This document shows positions 8,187 through 17,393 of a stretch of DNA of 64,000 nt, piece by piece. The DNA comes from JBHGYD01 sp041920415 (lineage in GTDB: Bacteria; Bacillota; Bacilli; Bacillales; Anoxybacillaceae): NCBI GenBank assembly GCA_041920415.1, contig JBHGYD010000049.1:1-64000 (forward strand). Direction: 5' to 3'. The position numbers and the translations under genes were made by a program. The notes below the pieces were generated by a model. It was not told the DNA's origin. It made no database searches and saw only the letters and a list, made by a program, of their open reading frames with translations. The first letter of the stretch is position 1. The number at the start of each line of letters is the position of its first letter.

Positions 8187-8957
8187 CTAGTCCTCATAAT
8201 AACCAAGTAAATTCGAAATTTCTTGCCCTGTCCTACAAACATGTTCAATAAAACGAGGAATGTCATTGGAGCAGATACGTTGTTTCGGTCCGACAACGCT
8301 CACAGCCGCGATGACTTCGCCGGAGTAATCACGAATGGGAGCTGCGATGCTGATGACTCCTTCGTGTAATTCGTCAATACAAATGGCGTATCCTTTCTGT
8401 CGAATTTCCCTCAAATTGTTTCGAAACTGCATTGGGTCAGTGATTGAATTTGGTCCACAATGTGGGAGTCCTTGGCTGATAACACTTTCTATTACTTCTT
8501 CTGATTGAAAAGCAAGAATGACTTTTCTGGAACTTGTACAAGAGCAAGGATTATTTTTTCCAACGTGCGAAAGTAAGCGTACGGGGTGTTTGCATTGCAC
8601 TTTATGCAAGTAGATGGTATTCGTTCCTTCTAAGACTGAAATGTGTGCAGCTTCTCCCAACTTATTGACGAGCGATTCTAAGATTGGTAGAGCCTCTCGG
8701 TAGCTTTCGGTGTGGATGTCGATAATTCCGCTTAAGTTTAAAAGCGAAAGTCCAAGCTGATATTTACGCGTTTTTTGATTTTTTTCAATAAATCCTTCTT
8801 TTTCAAAAGTTTTAATTAAACGATGAACGGTGCTTTTATTCAAACCCATCCGATTTGAAATTTCTGTAATACCTAATTCAGGCTCGTCTATAGAAAACAG
8901 GCGGAGGATACGCAATCCATTTTTTACAGAAGTAATTAAATAATTATCTTTTCCCAT
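8187..8957 (-). CDS. IclR family transcriptional regulator 1
   Basis: A 256-residue IclR-type regulator: N-terminal winged helix (ITEISNRMGLNKSTVHRLIKT near residues 30-50) and the C-terminal effector domain with EAAHISVLEGTNTIYLHKV and YAICIDELHEGVISIAAPI. Such proteins typically bind small aromatic acids. The ATG at 8957 is preferred over the TTG at 8972 because GGGGGA is 8 bases upstream. It lies 29 bp downstream of a paralogous IclR gene in the same direction and both face away from the catabolic operon, so they likely control it. Confidence 0.88.
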   Translation of the reverse strand: MGKDNYLITSVKNGLRILRLFSIDEPELGITEISNRMGLNKSTVHRLIKTFEKEGFIEKNQKTRKYQLGLSLLNLSGIIDIHTESYREALPILESLVNKLGEAAHISVLEGTNTIYLHKVQCKHPVRLLSHVGKNNPCSCTSSRKVILAFQSEEVIESVISQGLPHCGPNSITDPMQFRNNLREIRQKGYAICIDELHEGVISIAAPIRDYSGEVIAAVSVVGPKQRICSNDIPRFIEHVCRTGQEISNLLGYYED

Positions 8958-8986
8958 TGTTATTTCCCCCAAAGTTTCATAATTGT

Positions 8987-9745
8987 CTATAGTTTCTTAG
9001 AAATCGCTTCCCCAGTTTTCGTCACAAGCTTTATTAATTTAGGAATAGAGTCCTTATTTATCCGTTGTATTGGTCCAGCAATTGAAACGGAATACAGAAC
9101 CCGGTTATTTCTGCTCCAGATCGGAGCGCTAATGGAGGCGACTCCTTCGTGTAACTCCTCGATGCTTAACGCATATCCTTGCTGTTGAATTTGTTTTAAT
9201 TTGTTTTGAAATAATTCCGGAGAAGTAATCGTCTTGGAGGTATAAGGAGGCAATCCGTTTTGGATTACTTTATCAATGATTTCTTTTGGTTGAAAGGCAA
9301 GAATCGCTTGACCGGAACTAGTGCAAAAAGCTGGGTTTCTTTTTCCCGTATAAGAAAGCAGCCTAACAGGGTGGTCACATTCGATTTTACGGAGATAAAT
9401 CACATCTATGTCTTGTAATTTGGCAATGTGGGTACTTTCTCCCGACTCTTGAACAAGTTTCTGTAAAAAAGGAGAAGCGATGTTACAGATTGTCAATCGA
9501 GACTGAATAATTTTATTCATGGCCAGTATGGAAGTTCCTAATGAATACATGTTTGTTCTCGGGTCTTTTTTAATGAACCCTTCGCTTTTTAATGTTTGCA
9601 GTAGTCGGTGAACGGTGCTTTTACCTATTTCAAGTCTTTTGGATATTTCTGGTAAACTAAATTCCGTTTCATCCATGGAAAAAAGGTGCAAAATTCGTAA
9701 CGCATTTTCTAATGAGGAAAATGGTGACCTTACTTTACTCTTCAT
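8987..9745 (-). CDS. IclR family transcriptional regulator 2
   Basis: A 252-residue paralogue of the downstream IclR gene, with the same order: winged helix (LPEISKRLEIGKSTVHRLLQ) then effector domain (STHIAKLQDIDVIYLRKIE, YALSIEELHEGVASISAPI). The ATG at 9745 follows AAAGGAGAAATAACATA; a TTG at 9769 lies upstream of that site and is unlikely. It is divergent from the CoA ligase gene across about 310 bp. Two closely related IclR proteins side by side suggests one activator/repressor pair or two effectors for the same pathway. Confidence 0.88.
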   Translation of the reverse strand: MKSKVRSPFSSLENALRILHLFSMDETEFSLPEISKRLEIGKSTVHRLLQTLKSEGFIKKDPRTNMYSLGTSILAMNKIIQSRLTICNIASPFLQKLVQESGESTHIAKLQDIDVIYLRKIECDHPVRLLSYTGKRNPAFCTSSGQAILAFQPKEIIDKVIQNGLPPYTSKTITSPELFQNKLKQIQQQGYALSIEELHEGVASISAPIWSRNNRVLYSVSIAGPIQRINKDSIPKLIKLVTKTGEAISKKL

Positions 9746-10056
9746 TATGTTATTTCTCCTTTCATGCAAAAATTAAGAACGTAAGCGCTTTTAATTTATT
9801 GATTACGTTTGCCCGTAAAACTGTAGGCGTGTTGAATGGAGATAAATATTTCAATTGTGTGTGCATGTTGAAGGGATTTTGCGGGAATGAGGGATTGATC
9901 ATTACGAAATTTCTTACTTAATTTTTTATTTGTTTCGTATAGCAGAATGACAGACTTTTATTTGGCACAATTATAATATAGCATACTATTCAGAAAGTTT
10001 TCGCTATTCTTATATTTGTAAAGGTGAAAAAGTTAAAAAAGAAAGGGGGAGAGAGG
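9746..10056. promoter_or_regulatory. Divergent control region, IclR genes / aromatic operon
   Basis: No gene is convincing here. TATAAT at 9972-9977 with ATGACAG about 18-19 bases upstream could be the catabolic promoter. TACGAAA (9903-9909) and TTTCGTA (9933-9939) form an inverted pair that may be IclR half-sites. Both are weak, motif-only suggestions. Confidence 0.35.
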
Positions 10057-11346
10057 ATGACAGCTAGGACGAGTTACCAAATACATGAAACAGAAGTTGA
10101 ATTGAGTGAGTATCAGCTTCAAAAATTAAATGAACTATTAGTGTTCGTGTCCCAATTTAATGAATTTTATAAAGAAAAATTGAAAGGTATTCGTTTACCC
10201 ATCAAAACAATGGAAAATTTTTTACAGTTACCTTTTACGACAAAGGAAGAGTTAGCCGATGACCAACAAAAATATCCACCATTCGGAAGCAATCACTCTT
10301 ATCCCGAAACAAGTTATATTCGTTACCATCAGACATCCGGAACATCTGGGAGGCCGTTGAAAATTTTAGATACAGCAAGTAGCTGGAAATGGTGGGAAGA
10401 CTGCTGGCTAGAGGTGTTAAAGTCAAGTGGTGTAACGAAGAGTGATCGCTTATTTCTAGCTTTCTCATTTGGACCTTTTATTGGATTTTGGGCTGCTTAT
10501 GAAGCGGCGAAAAAAGCTGGGGCGCTTGTTATTCCAGGTGGAGGACAGTCATCTAAAGAGAGACTTTATAGCATTGTTGAAAATAAAGCGACTGTTCTTC
10601 TATGTACACCAAGTTATGCTTTACATTTAGCTGAGGTTGCCGAGGATCTGGGGATCGATTTGCAAAAAACGGCGATTCGAACCATTATTACTGCTGGTGA
10701 GCCTGGAGGATCTGTACCGTCAACAAGACAGCAAATTGAAAAGCTATGGGGAGCGACACTTTATGATCATGTTGGTATGACAGAAATGGGTGCTTACGGT
10801 TATTCCTGTTCGGAGCAAAAAGGTATCCATGTCAATGAATCTCAATTTCTAGTTGAAATTATTCATCCTGAGACGTTGGAGCCTGTTAAGCCAGGTGAAC
10901 GTGGAGAGTTAGTATTAACGAATTTCGGTCGTTATGGGTATCCGTTGATTCGTTATCGAACAAGAGACATGGTCATTAACTCGAGTGAACCTTGTGCTTG
11001 TGGTAATCCCTATAAATTTTTGCCGGGAGGGATTATTGGACGTGTAGATGACATGGTAATTATACGAGGGGTCAATATTTTTCCTTCATCCATTGAAGCC
11101 ATTATAAGAGAGTTTGACGAAATTAAGGAATTTCGAATTATTTATTATACACGAGAAGAAATGGATCAAGTAAAAGTTCAAATTGAAACATCAGCAGATA
11201 TTGTTCGTATATTGGCTGATCGTTTAAGAGAACGAATTGGTCTTAGAATTGATGTCGAACAGGTAGAATTAGGGTCGTTACCTCGTTTTACTATGAAGTC
11301 AAAGCGTGTCATAGATGAACGAATCTACAAAGGTCAAGTGGGATAA
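10057..11346 (+). CDS. Aryl-CoA ligase, phenylacetate-CoA ligase family (probable 4-hydroxybenzoate-CoA ligase)
   Basis: A 429-residue ANL-superfamily ligase of the PaaK type, forming an aryl-adenylate and then a CoA thioester. The P-loop is HQTSGTSGRPLKI near residues 98-110, the adenine motif is DHVGMTEMGAYGY near 243, and the hinge is GRVDDMVIIRGVNIFPSSIE near 331-350. The ATG at 10057 follows AAAGGGGGAGAGAGG; an earlier TTG/GTG would lie upstream of that site. As first gene before an FAD hydroxylase and a hot-dog thioesterase, it fits the CoA ligase step of the 4-hydroxybenzoyl-CoA to gentisyl-CoA route known from Brevibacillus (PhgA-like). The substrate is inferred from context. Confidence 0.8.
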   Translation: MTARTSYQIHETEVELSEYQLQKLNELLVFVSQFNEFYKEKLKGIRLPIKTMENFLQLPFTTKEELADDQQKYPPFGSNHSYPETSYIRYHQTSGTSGRPLKILDTASSWKWWEDCWLEVLKSSGVTKSDRLFLAFSFGPFIGFWAAYEAAKKAGALVIPGGGQSSKERLYSIVENKATVLLCTPSYALHLAEVAEDLGIDLQKTAIRTIITAGEPGGSVPSTRQQIEKLWGATLYDHVGMTEMGAYGYSCSEQKGIHVNESQFLVEIIHPETLEPVKPGERGELVLTNFGRYGYPLIRYRTRDMVINSSEPCACGNPYKFLPGGIIGRVDDMVIIRGVNIFPSSIEAIIREFDEIKEFRIIYYTREEMDQVKVQIETSADIVRILADRLRERIGLRIDVEQVELGSLPRFTMKSKRVIDERIYKGQVG

Positions 11347-11473
11347 TGGGTTTGTAACAAGATGTTTATGACAGGCGATAGGTGAGTGTAGGAAAATTTT
11401 TTAGTATCAAATCGAAAGCGGTTTCAATCTGTTATTTATAAATCCGAAATAAATTTTATAGGAGGGGATATTG

Positions 11474-12700
11474 TTGAACAAGATGCAACAATGTCATCGG
11501 CCAGTATTAGTCATTGGTGCAGGCCCAATTGGATTAACTGCTGCTTTGGCTCTTCGAAGTTTCGGGGTTCTAGCGACGATTTTAGAAGCGGAACCGGAGG
11601 GACGACTTCGACCAGGAAGCCGGGCGATTTATCTTCACAATGCCACGTTGAAGCACTTGGAAGACATTCATCCTGGCCTTGGTTTTACGCTTTCCCGAAA
11701 TGGTGTCGTATGGCCGGTCAAACGTACGTTGTTCCGCGGAAAAGAAGTATATGTCAAAAGGTATTCTGCACCTAATCCGAATGAACTCCCACCATTTACA
11801 AGTTTACCGCAAGTCGAAGTGGAGCGGTTTTTATATAAAGCATGTCTAGAGGTGGGAGTCGAATTTGTTTGGAACACACCGGTCAAGGATGTGAAGGTCG
11901 ACGACAATCAAGTAACGGTGATGACTGAATCCGGTGATGTGTGGACATCGGATTATCTCATTGCGGCCGATGGCGCGCGCTCCACCGTTCGCCAAGCGGT
12001 GGGGATTGAAATGGAAGGTCCACGTACTAAAGATTACTTCCTTGTGGTGGATGTAAAAGAAGATGAAGAAAATCCGTTGCCGCTTGAACGTGTTTTTCAT
12101 TATCAACATCCAGCGGTTGACGGCCGAAATGTGTTGTATGTGCCATTTGCGGGAGGATGGAGAATTGATTTGCAGCTACTAGATGGTGATGACCCAGAGG
12201 AATTCAGTGGAATTGAAGGAGTCAAAAAGTGGTTACCGAAAGTGATGGATGCGAAATACGCTGATCGCATTACGTGGGTATCCACCTATCGCTTCTACCA
12301 AGTGGTAGCGAAATCATTTACGGATGCTCATTGCCGCATTCTTCTTGCCGGTGAAGCGGCACATCTCTTTGCACCGTTTGGGGCTCGCGGAATGAATTCA
12401 GGGGTTCCAGATGCGATTGTATCAGCGAAAGCGATTCATACCGCACTTCAAACCAGTGATGCCGAAACAGCGAAACAAGCGATTCTTGCGGCTGCTGAAG
12501 AACGCCGAATTGCCGCACAACATAATAGAGATAGTGCAGGAATTGCATTAGAACATATCCAAGGTAACTCACCGCGTATGAATATGAAACGGGAAGTGGC
12601 TGCTTCTTTAGCTTCGATTTTACCGCGGTTAGGCAAATGGTTAGATGAAGGACCATATGGACCGAAATCTGGACCACCTCAATTGTCTACGAAGTATTAA
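11474..12700 (+). CDS. FAD-dependent aromatic monooxygenase (probable 4-hydroxybenzoyl-CoA 1-hydroxylase)
   Basis: A 408-residue single-component flavin monooxygenase. The Rossmann GxGxxG is VIGAGPIGLTAALALRSFG near residues 12-30, the DG motif is LIAADGARSTVRQAVG near 157-172, and the GD-type motif is ILLAGEAAHLFAPFGARGMN near 283-302. Between ligase and thioesterase genes it fits an enzyme that hydroxylates an aryl-CoA at C1 with migration of the carboxyl-CoA (NIH shift), giving gentisyl-CoA. Plain 3-hydroxybenzoate 6-hydroxylase activity is the main alternative. TTG at 11474 is chosen: GGAGG lies 8 bases upstream, and the ATG at 11483 is too far. Confidence 0.8.
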   Translation: MNKMQQCHRPVLVIGAGPIGLTAALALRSFGVLATILEAEPEGRLRPGSRAIYLHNATLKHLEDIHPGLGFTLSRNGVVWPVKRTLFRGKEVYVKRYSAPNPNELPPFTSLPQVEVERFLYKACLEVGVEFVWNTPVKDVKVDDNQVTVMTESGDVWTSDYLIAADGARSTVRQAVGIEMEGPRTKDYFLVVDVKEDEENPLPLERVFHYQHPAVDGRNVLYVPFAGGWRIDLQLLDGDDPEEFSGIEGVKKWLPKVMDAKYADRITWVSTYRFYQVVAKSFTDAHCRILLAGEAAHLFAPFGARGMNSGVPDAIVSAKAIHTALQTSDAETAKQAILAAAEERRIAAQHNRDSAGIALEHIQGNSPRMNMKREVAASLASILPRLGKWLDEGPYGPKSGPPQLSTKY

Positions 12701-12771
12701 CCAAATACCTTTCTCTATTTAAGGAGGACAATTGTAAAAGTTTATGTTCTAGAAATATGGAGGAAAGTTTA

Positions 12772-13191
12772 ATGGGTTCGATAGAGTACTGGTTTAAGGT
12801 AAATTGGGGAGATACAGACGCTGCTGGCATTGTGTTTTATCCGAATTTTTACAAATGGATGGATCAAGCCTCTCATCACTTTTTTTCGAAATTAGGCTAC
12901 CCAACATCCAAAATGTTTACAGAAAATCATGTAAGCATCCCCATTGTAGAAGCAAAATGTCAATTTCAATCACCTCTCTTTTTTGATGATGAAGTGTGCG
13001 TTCAATCTTCAATCGTCGAATTACGTGACAAAGCGTTCAAAATTCAACATGAGTTTCTCAAAGAAGGAATCAAAATGGCCGAAGGGTATGAAATACGAGT
13101 ATGGGCAAGTTTTCGTAGCGGAAAACCAAAAGCGGTTTCCATACCGGAAGCGATCCGAAGTGCGATTACAGACGTCGGGACGACTGTCTAA
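12772..13191 (+). CDS. Acyl-CoA thioesterase, hot-dog fold (probable gentisyl-CoA thioesterase)
   Basis: A 139-residue 4-hydroxybenzoyl-CoA thioesterase-type protein. The active-site loop WGDTDAAGIVFYPNF (residues 12-26) holds the catalytic Asp. The ATG at 12772 is preferred because GGAGG (12759-12763) sits 8 bases before it; the ATG at 12757 overlaps that site. It would release free gentisate from gentisyl-CoA for the dioxygenase encoded downstream. Its presence next to ligase and hydroxylase is the main reason to favour a CoA-dependent route. Confidence 0.85.
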   Translation: MGSIEYWFKVNWGDTDAAGIVFYPNFYKWMDQASHHFFSKLGYPTSKMFTENHVSIPIVEAKCQFQSPLFFDDEVCVQSSIVELRDKAFKIQHEFLKEGIKMAEGYEIRVWASFRSGKPKAVSIPEAIRSAITDVGTTV

Positions 13192-13235
13192 TGTTCGTGG
13201 TAGAAGAGAGTTCCAAATGATTAGGAGGAATTTTT

Positions 13236-14174
13236 GTGAAGATTGTCAATTATCGAGTAGGAGACAACGTTCGGGCAGCTTGTATTATCGATGAGAAAAT
13301 GATTGATTTGAACAATGCCTATGTCCAAATGTTGAAAGCACAAGGACAACCAAGAGCGAAAAAACTGGCAGATGCTCTTGTACCATCTAATACGATTGAA
13401 CTTCTAGAAGGTGGCGAAAGAAGTTTAGAAGAAGCGTATAAAGCGGTGGAATTCGCGTTGACGAATGACATCGTTGTCAATCGGTTGGATGTCAAAATTG
13501 AAGCGCCGATATTAAAGCCGAACAAAATCATTTGTGTCGGCCATAACTACAGAGAACATATCTTGGAAATGAAACGCGAACTACCGAAATTTCCAGTGAT
13601 TTTTGCGAAGTTTAACAATACGATCATCGGGCCGGAAGATGACATTCCATTGCCGCCAATTACCGACCAGCTCGATTATGAAGCCGAATTTGCGTTTGTG
13701 ATCGGAAAGCGGGCGCGGAATGTTTCTCAGGCGGAGGCGCTGGAGTATGTGGCGGGATACACAATCGTCAATGATGTAACGGCAAGGGACTTACAACGAA
13801 GAACACTACAATGGTTACAAGGAAAAACGCTCGATGGCAGTGCACCGATGGGACCGTGGCTGGTGACGAAAGACGAAATTCCGAATCCGCACGAATTAGA
13901 AATCGTGTTAACGGTGAATGGAGAAGAACGACAACGTTCCAATACAAAAAATCTTGTGTTTAACGTTCATTACTTAGTCGAGTTCCTTTCTAACATTATG
14001 ACTCTCGAACCAGGCGATGTCGTATGTACAGGCACGCCAGGGGGAGTCGGAGTGGCCCGAGATCCGCAAGTATTTTTACAAGATGGCGATGTCGTGCGGA
14101 TTGAAGTCGATAGAATTGGAGTTCTCGAAAATAAGGTGAAAGCCGTTCCAAAAGCTGTAAAGGTGGGACAATGA
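13236..14174 (+). CDS. Fumarylacetoacetate hydrolase family protein (probable fumarylpyruvate hydrolase)
   Basis: A 312-residue FAH-family hydrolase. ICVGHNYREHILEM near 100-113 and the metal-binding acid cluster DYEAEFAFVIGK near 148-159, with the later VNDVTARD near 178, are intact, as is GDVVCTGTPGGVG near 265-277. The family hydrolyses C-C bonds in fumarylpyruvate, maleylpyruvate or related ring-fission products. Next to gentisate dioxygenase it most likely cleaves fumarylpyruvate to fumarate and pyruvate. The GTG start has TAGGAGG about 9 bases upstream. Its stop overlaps the next gene by 4 bases (ATGA). Confidence 0.85.
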   Translation: MKIVNYRVGDNVRAACIIDEKMIDLNNAYVQMLKAQGQPRAKKLADALVPSNTIELLEGGERSLEEAYKAVEFALTNDIVVNRLDVKIEAPILKPNKIICVGHNYREHILEMKRELPKFPVIFAKFNNTIIGPEDDIPLPPITDQLDYEAEFAFVIGKRARNVSQAEALEYVAGYTIVNDVTARDLQRRTLQWLQGKTLDGSAPMGPWLVTKDEIPNPHELEIVLTVNGEERQRSNTKNLVFNVHYLVEFLSNIMTLEPGDVVCTGTPGGVGVARDPQVFLQDGDVVRIEVDRIGVLENKVKAVPKAVKVGQ

Positions 14175-14668
14175 TGAACAAGATGAAACAATATCAAGAA
14201 AAGATGAATCGATATATCGATGAAATTGTTCGAAAAGTTGAATCATTATCCGAAGAGATGATTCGTTGGAAACCGTCCGAAGACGAATGGTCGATCATGG
14301 AGATTCTTTGCCATGTAGAAGAAGTGATTCGGTATTGGGTGAACGAACTGGTTAGGGTGATTCAAGCCGGCGGTACGGAGTGGGGAAGGGGGATCCAAGA
14401 TGAGGCGCGCTTAGCTGCGGTTCGCCAAGCCGACCATCGCTCTATCGATGATGTAGTTGACGGGATTCAAAAGGCGCGGGACTACGCCAATGAACAACTT
14501 TCTTCTTTAAAGGATGCAGATTTGTTAGTAGAGGCTCCGCATCGAAATCCGAAATTTGGTGTGAAACCAATGACGTTTTTGATTGAACATTTTATTACTG
14601 AACATCTTGCTAATCACGGAAAGCAGATTGAACGAAACTTCGCCAAGTATCAACAGTCTGTAAAATGA
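14171..14668 (+). CDS. DinB-fold metal-dependent protein, candidate maleylpyruvate isomerase
   Basis: A 165-residue DinB/YfiT-like four-helix protein. The likely metal ligands are His in EILCHVEEVIRYW near residue 51 and the HxxxH of EHLANHGKQIERN near 148-152. Members include the N-terminal part of mycothiol-dependent maleylpyruvate isomerase and bacillithiol transferases of Firmicutes. The gene is translationally coupled to the FAH hydrolase and sits between it and gentisate dioxygenase, exactly where the isomerase of the gentisate pathway is needed. No zeta-class GST isomerase is present. A bacillithiol-dependent isomerase is therefore a strong inference, not shown by sequence. Confidence 0.75.
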   Translation: MMNKMKQYQEKMNRYIDEIVRKVESLSEEMIRWKPSEDEWSIMEILCHVEEVIRYWVNELVRVIQAGGTEWGRGIQDEARLAAVRQADHRSIDDVVDGIQKARDYANEQLSSLKDADLLVEAPHRNPKFGVKPMTFLIEHFITEHLANHGKQIERNFAKYQQSVK

Positions 14669-14681
14669 GGGGGGAGAAACC

Positions 14682-15797
14682 GTGGAAGCAAATTCATTTT
14701 TTCAAAGTCAAGAAGTTAAAGAGTTTAGTAAAGAAATAGAGAAGTATCATTTAGGACCGTTATGGGAAGCCATACCATCTCTTATGCATAAGGAACCAAA
14801 AACGGATGCGATTCCATATTTATGGAAAGGAGAAATGATTGAAAAACTATTATTGGAAGCCACCAAAATTTTCACCCCTGAGCGAGGAGGAGAACGACGG
14901 GCGATTTATTTACAAAATCCCGGGTTAAAACATCGCCAGCCTTGGGGATGGGCTTCGACGACGAACACGTTATATGCGGCGGTGCAGTTAATTTTGCCAG
15001 GAGAAACAGCTCCTTCACATCGCCATACGCAAAATGCGATGCGCTTTATTACGAGTGGAAAAGGAGCTTACTCGATTGTGCAGGGAGAACGGTTGTTTAT
15101 GGAAGAGGGAGATTTCTTAATCACCCCGGGAGGGCTTTGGCACGGACATAGCCATCAAGGAGAAGGGCCGATGTTTTGGATGGATTGTCTCGATATCCCA
15201 TTCATCTATGCCACAGGCGGTACGTTCTTTGAACCGCATCCGGATGGAATTGAGTCCCCATCGTTACCGGATGATTATTCGGCTCGAAAATATCGCGGTG
15301 GGATGGTTCGTCCGATCAGTGACCGTTATGCCCGCGTCGCTCCGTTAGGGTTGTATAAATGGAAGCAAACCGCTGCGGCATTGGATGGGTTAAGTGACTT
15401 TGAGCCGAACCCGTTTGACGGCATTGCGGTCGAATTTATCAATCCGTCGACCGGGAAGACAGCGAATCCGAATATCGCCGCATGGATGCAGAAGCTGCCG
15501 CCAGGTTATCATTCAAAAACCCATCGTCATACGTATTCGGCAATTTATCATGTGTACAAAGGGGAAGGGTATACGGTCATTAACGGTGTGCGGTTTGATT
15601 GGTCGAAAGGAGATTATTTTGTCATTCCGAACTGGGCGTGGCATGAGCACGTAAATGTTTCGAGTGAAGAGGCGTTATTATTCTGCGCGAACGATTTACC
15701 AATTATGGAGAAACTCGGGTTACAAAGAGAAGAAGAGTATACGGAAAATAATGGGTATCAACAAATTGTTAGTGAATTCAAGCCTGAAATTGTTTAG
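14682..15797 (+). CDS. Gentisate 1,2-dioxygenase
   Basis: A 371-residue double-cupin dioxygenase that opens gentisate to maleylpyruvate with Fe(II) and O2. The N-terminal cupin carries the metal triad in PSHRHTQNAMRFITSG (HxH near residues 112-114) and GGLWHGHSHQG near 152-162. The second cupin keeps KTHRHTYSAIYHVYKG near 281 but is usually structural. The length matches the family (about 340-380). The GTG start follows GAGGGGGGAG. It is the ring-cleavage enzyme of the cluster and fixes gentisate as the central intermediate. Confidence 0.92.
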   Translation: MEANSFFQSQEVKEFSKEIEKYHLGPLWEAIPSLMHKEPKTDAIPYLWKGEMIEKLLLEATKIFTPERGGERRAIYLQNPGLKHRQPWGWASTTNTLYAAVQLILPGETAPSHRHTQNAMRFITSGKGAYSIVQGERLFMEEGDFLITPGGLWHGHSHQGEGPMFWMDCLDIPFIYATGGTFFEPHPDGIESPSLPDDYSARKYRGGMVRPISDRYARVAPLGLYKWKQTAAALDGLSDFEPNPFDGIAVEFINPSTGKTANPNIAAWMQKLPPGYHSKTHRHTYSAIYHVYKGEGYTVINGVRFDWSKGDYFVIPNWAWHEHVNVSSEEALLFCANDLPIMEKLGLQREEEYTENNGYQQIVSEFKPEIV

Positions 15798-15851
15798 CAT
15801 AGGTAGTATTAAGCATATATAACGAGCCATTACTATAAAGCAGTCTGTTCC

Positions 15852-15884
15852 CCCTTTCATCCTAGTTTTAATAGGATGAAAGGG
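15852..15884 (+). terminator. Perfect hairpin after gentisate dioxygenase
   Basis: CCCTTTCATCCTA and TAGGATGAAAGGG pair over 13 bp with a 7-base loop, 55 bp after the dioxygenase stop. There is no U-tract on either side, so it may be an RNA processing or stabilising hairpin, or an operator, rather than a classic terminator. Confidence 0.55.
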
Positions 15885-15913
15885 AAATATCGGTTAAATT
15901 AGGGGGAATCGGT

Positions 15914-17331
15914 ATGGAAAAACAGTGGCAACCTTATCATCGTGTATGGGCAATGTTATTTCTTATTTTGATCGGACAATTACTGGACCGATTGTAACAT
16001 GGATGATTGATAATAATGTCGCTTTCCTTGCTTCGACAGAAAATCCACATGCACTGGGTGGATTACTAGGAAGTCTCTTTTTTGCCGGTTATATGTTAAC
16101 ACAATTTCCAGGAGGGTATTTTGGTGATAAATATGGATACAGAAATATGGTGATAATTAGCATTTTTTGGGCTGGAATCACTACTTTATTGACAGGATTG
16201 TTTAACGGTTTACTTATTTTTGTGGCTCTACGGATTTTAACAGGACTTGGTGAAGGGATTTTTTATTCCAATGATCGTTCGTTAATTGCGCAAGTGACTC
16301 CACCGGAAAAAATCGGTTTGGGAATGGGGATTGTAATCAGTGGTTTAACGGCTGGATTAACAGCAGCCCTTATTGGCACGCCTTATTTAATTGAAAGTTT
16401 TCATGGTATTTTGGGAAATGATGCTTGGAAGGCTCCATTTCTTGTTTTAGGTATTTTAACGATTTTAATCGGATTATTAATGAAGAAATATCTTATTAAA
16501 ACTCCGAATGAATCACATGCTTCTCATATAAAGACGGCTCTTTTCCATATTGGTCGCTATTCTTTGTTCTTCTTAGTTGTTATTCTTGCCGTTTATTATG
16601 TGACACATTTCCTTCATCTATCTGAATCGATTGTTGCCGTCATTTTTACAGGACTTGCGTTGCTTTTTATAGGATACATTTATAAAAGCAAGCAAGAAGT
16701 AAGACCCGTCTTAAAAAATCGGAACCTCGTATTGTTGTATTTATCTGCAATCCCTATTTTATGGCATTTGTGGTTTTATGGGTTCTGGTCAGTTTCTATT
16801 GTAAAGGAGTTTGGAGGTGGAAGTTTACTTTCAGCAGCGTTAGTTGCTTCTTTTAATGCGATTGCTGGATTAATCGGGTTTCCGTTAGGAGGAGCGATAT
16901 CGGACCGAGTTGCTCGCAAAGCAAACGGAAGAAAAAAAGTGTTAATATGGCTAACAGCAGCATTAACTATTTCTATTTTTGCTTTTGCGCTATATGTGAT
17001 GAATGGAAATCAAAATCTTGTTGCTATGTCTATTATTTTGTTTGTGTCTGGTTTGTTATTTTTCGCTGTTCAATCTGTGCAACATGCGTTAACGGCTGAA
17101 ATTGCGACAGACGCATATAGAGGATCAGCTTTTGGTATGTGGAATTTAATTGCTGAAATTGGTGCATTACTTTCGCCTGTTATTTCGGGAGTATTGCGCG
17201 ATAGTACAGGAAGTTGGGGAGCTCCGCTATTATTGGATGGAGCGTTAATTGGAATAGGTTGCCTATTAATCGTCATGATTAACCAATATTATAGTTATAA
17301 CGTGGAACAAAATATAAAGGAAACTTTTTAA
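15914..17331 (+). pseudogene. MFS transporter, probable aromatic acid permease, with 5' frameshift
   Basis: A 12-helix major facilitator. The natural start appears to be ATG 15914 (AGGGGGAATCGGT upstream) reading MEKQWQPYHRVWAMLFLIL, but this frame stops after 27 codons (TAA about 15995). The body of the protein (VISYFDRTITGPIVTW onward, to 17331) lies in another frame, open from a GTG at 15925 that lacks a proper ribosome site. One base appears missing around 15955-15975. Motif A (YFGDKYGYRNM) and the later helices are intact. Either a sequencing or recent frameshift disrupts it, or a shortened product is made from 15925. Its location suggests uptake of the aromatic acid. Confidence 0.7.
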
Positions 17332-17393
17332 TTCAGAATATTCTTTATGTTTATTTGTAATTAACAATCTTTTGTTATAGAGAAGGTGAGGGT

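Noticed and set aside
9712..9921. 69-codon forward ORF between the IclR gene and the CoA ligase
   Set aside because: Overlaps the regulator's start region, poor start context and composition of a promoter region.
12318..12677. 119-codon reverse-strand ORF inside the FAD monooxygenase gene
   Set aside because: Antisense shadow of a well-supported gene, no ribosome site and no recognisable motif.
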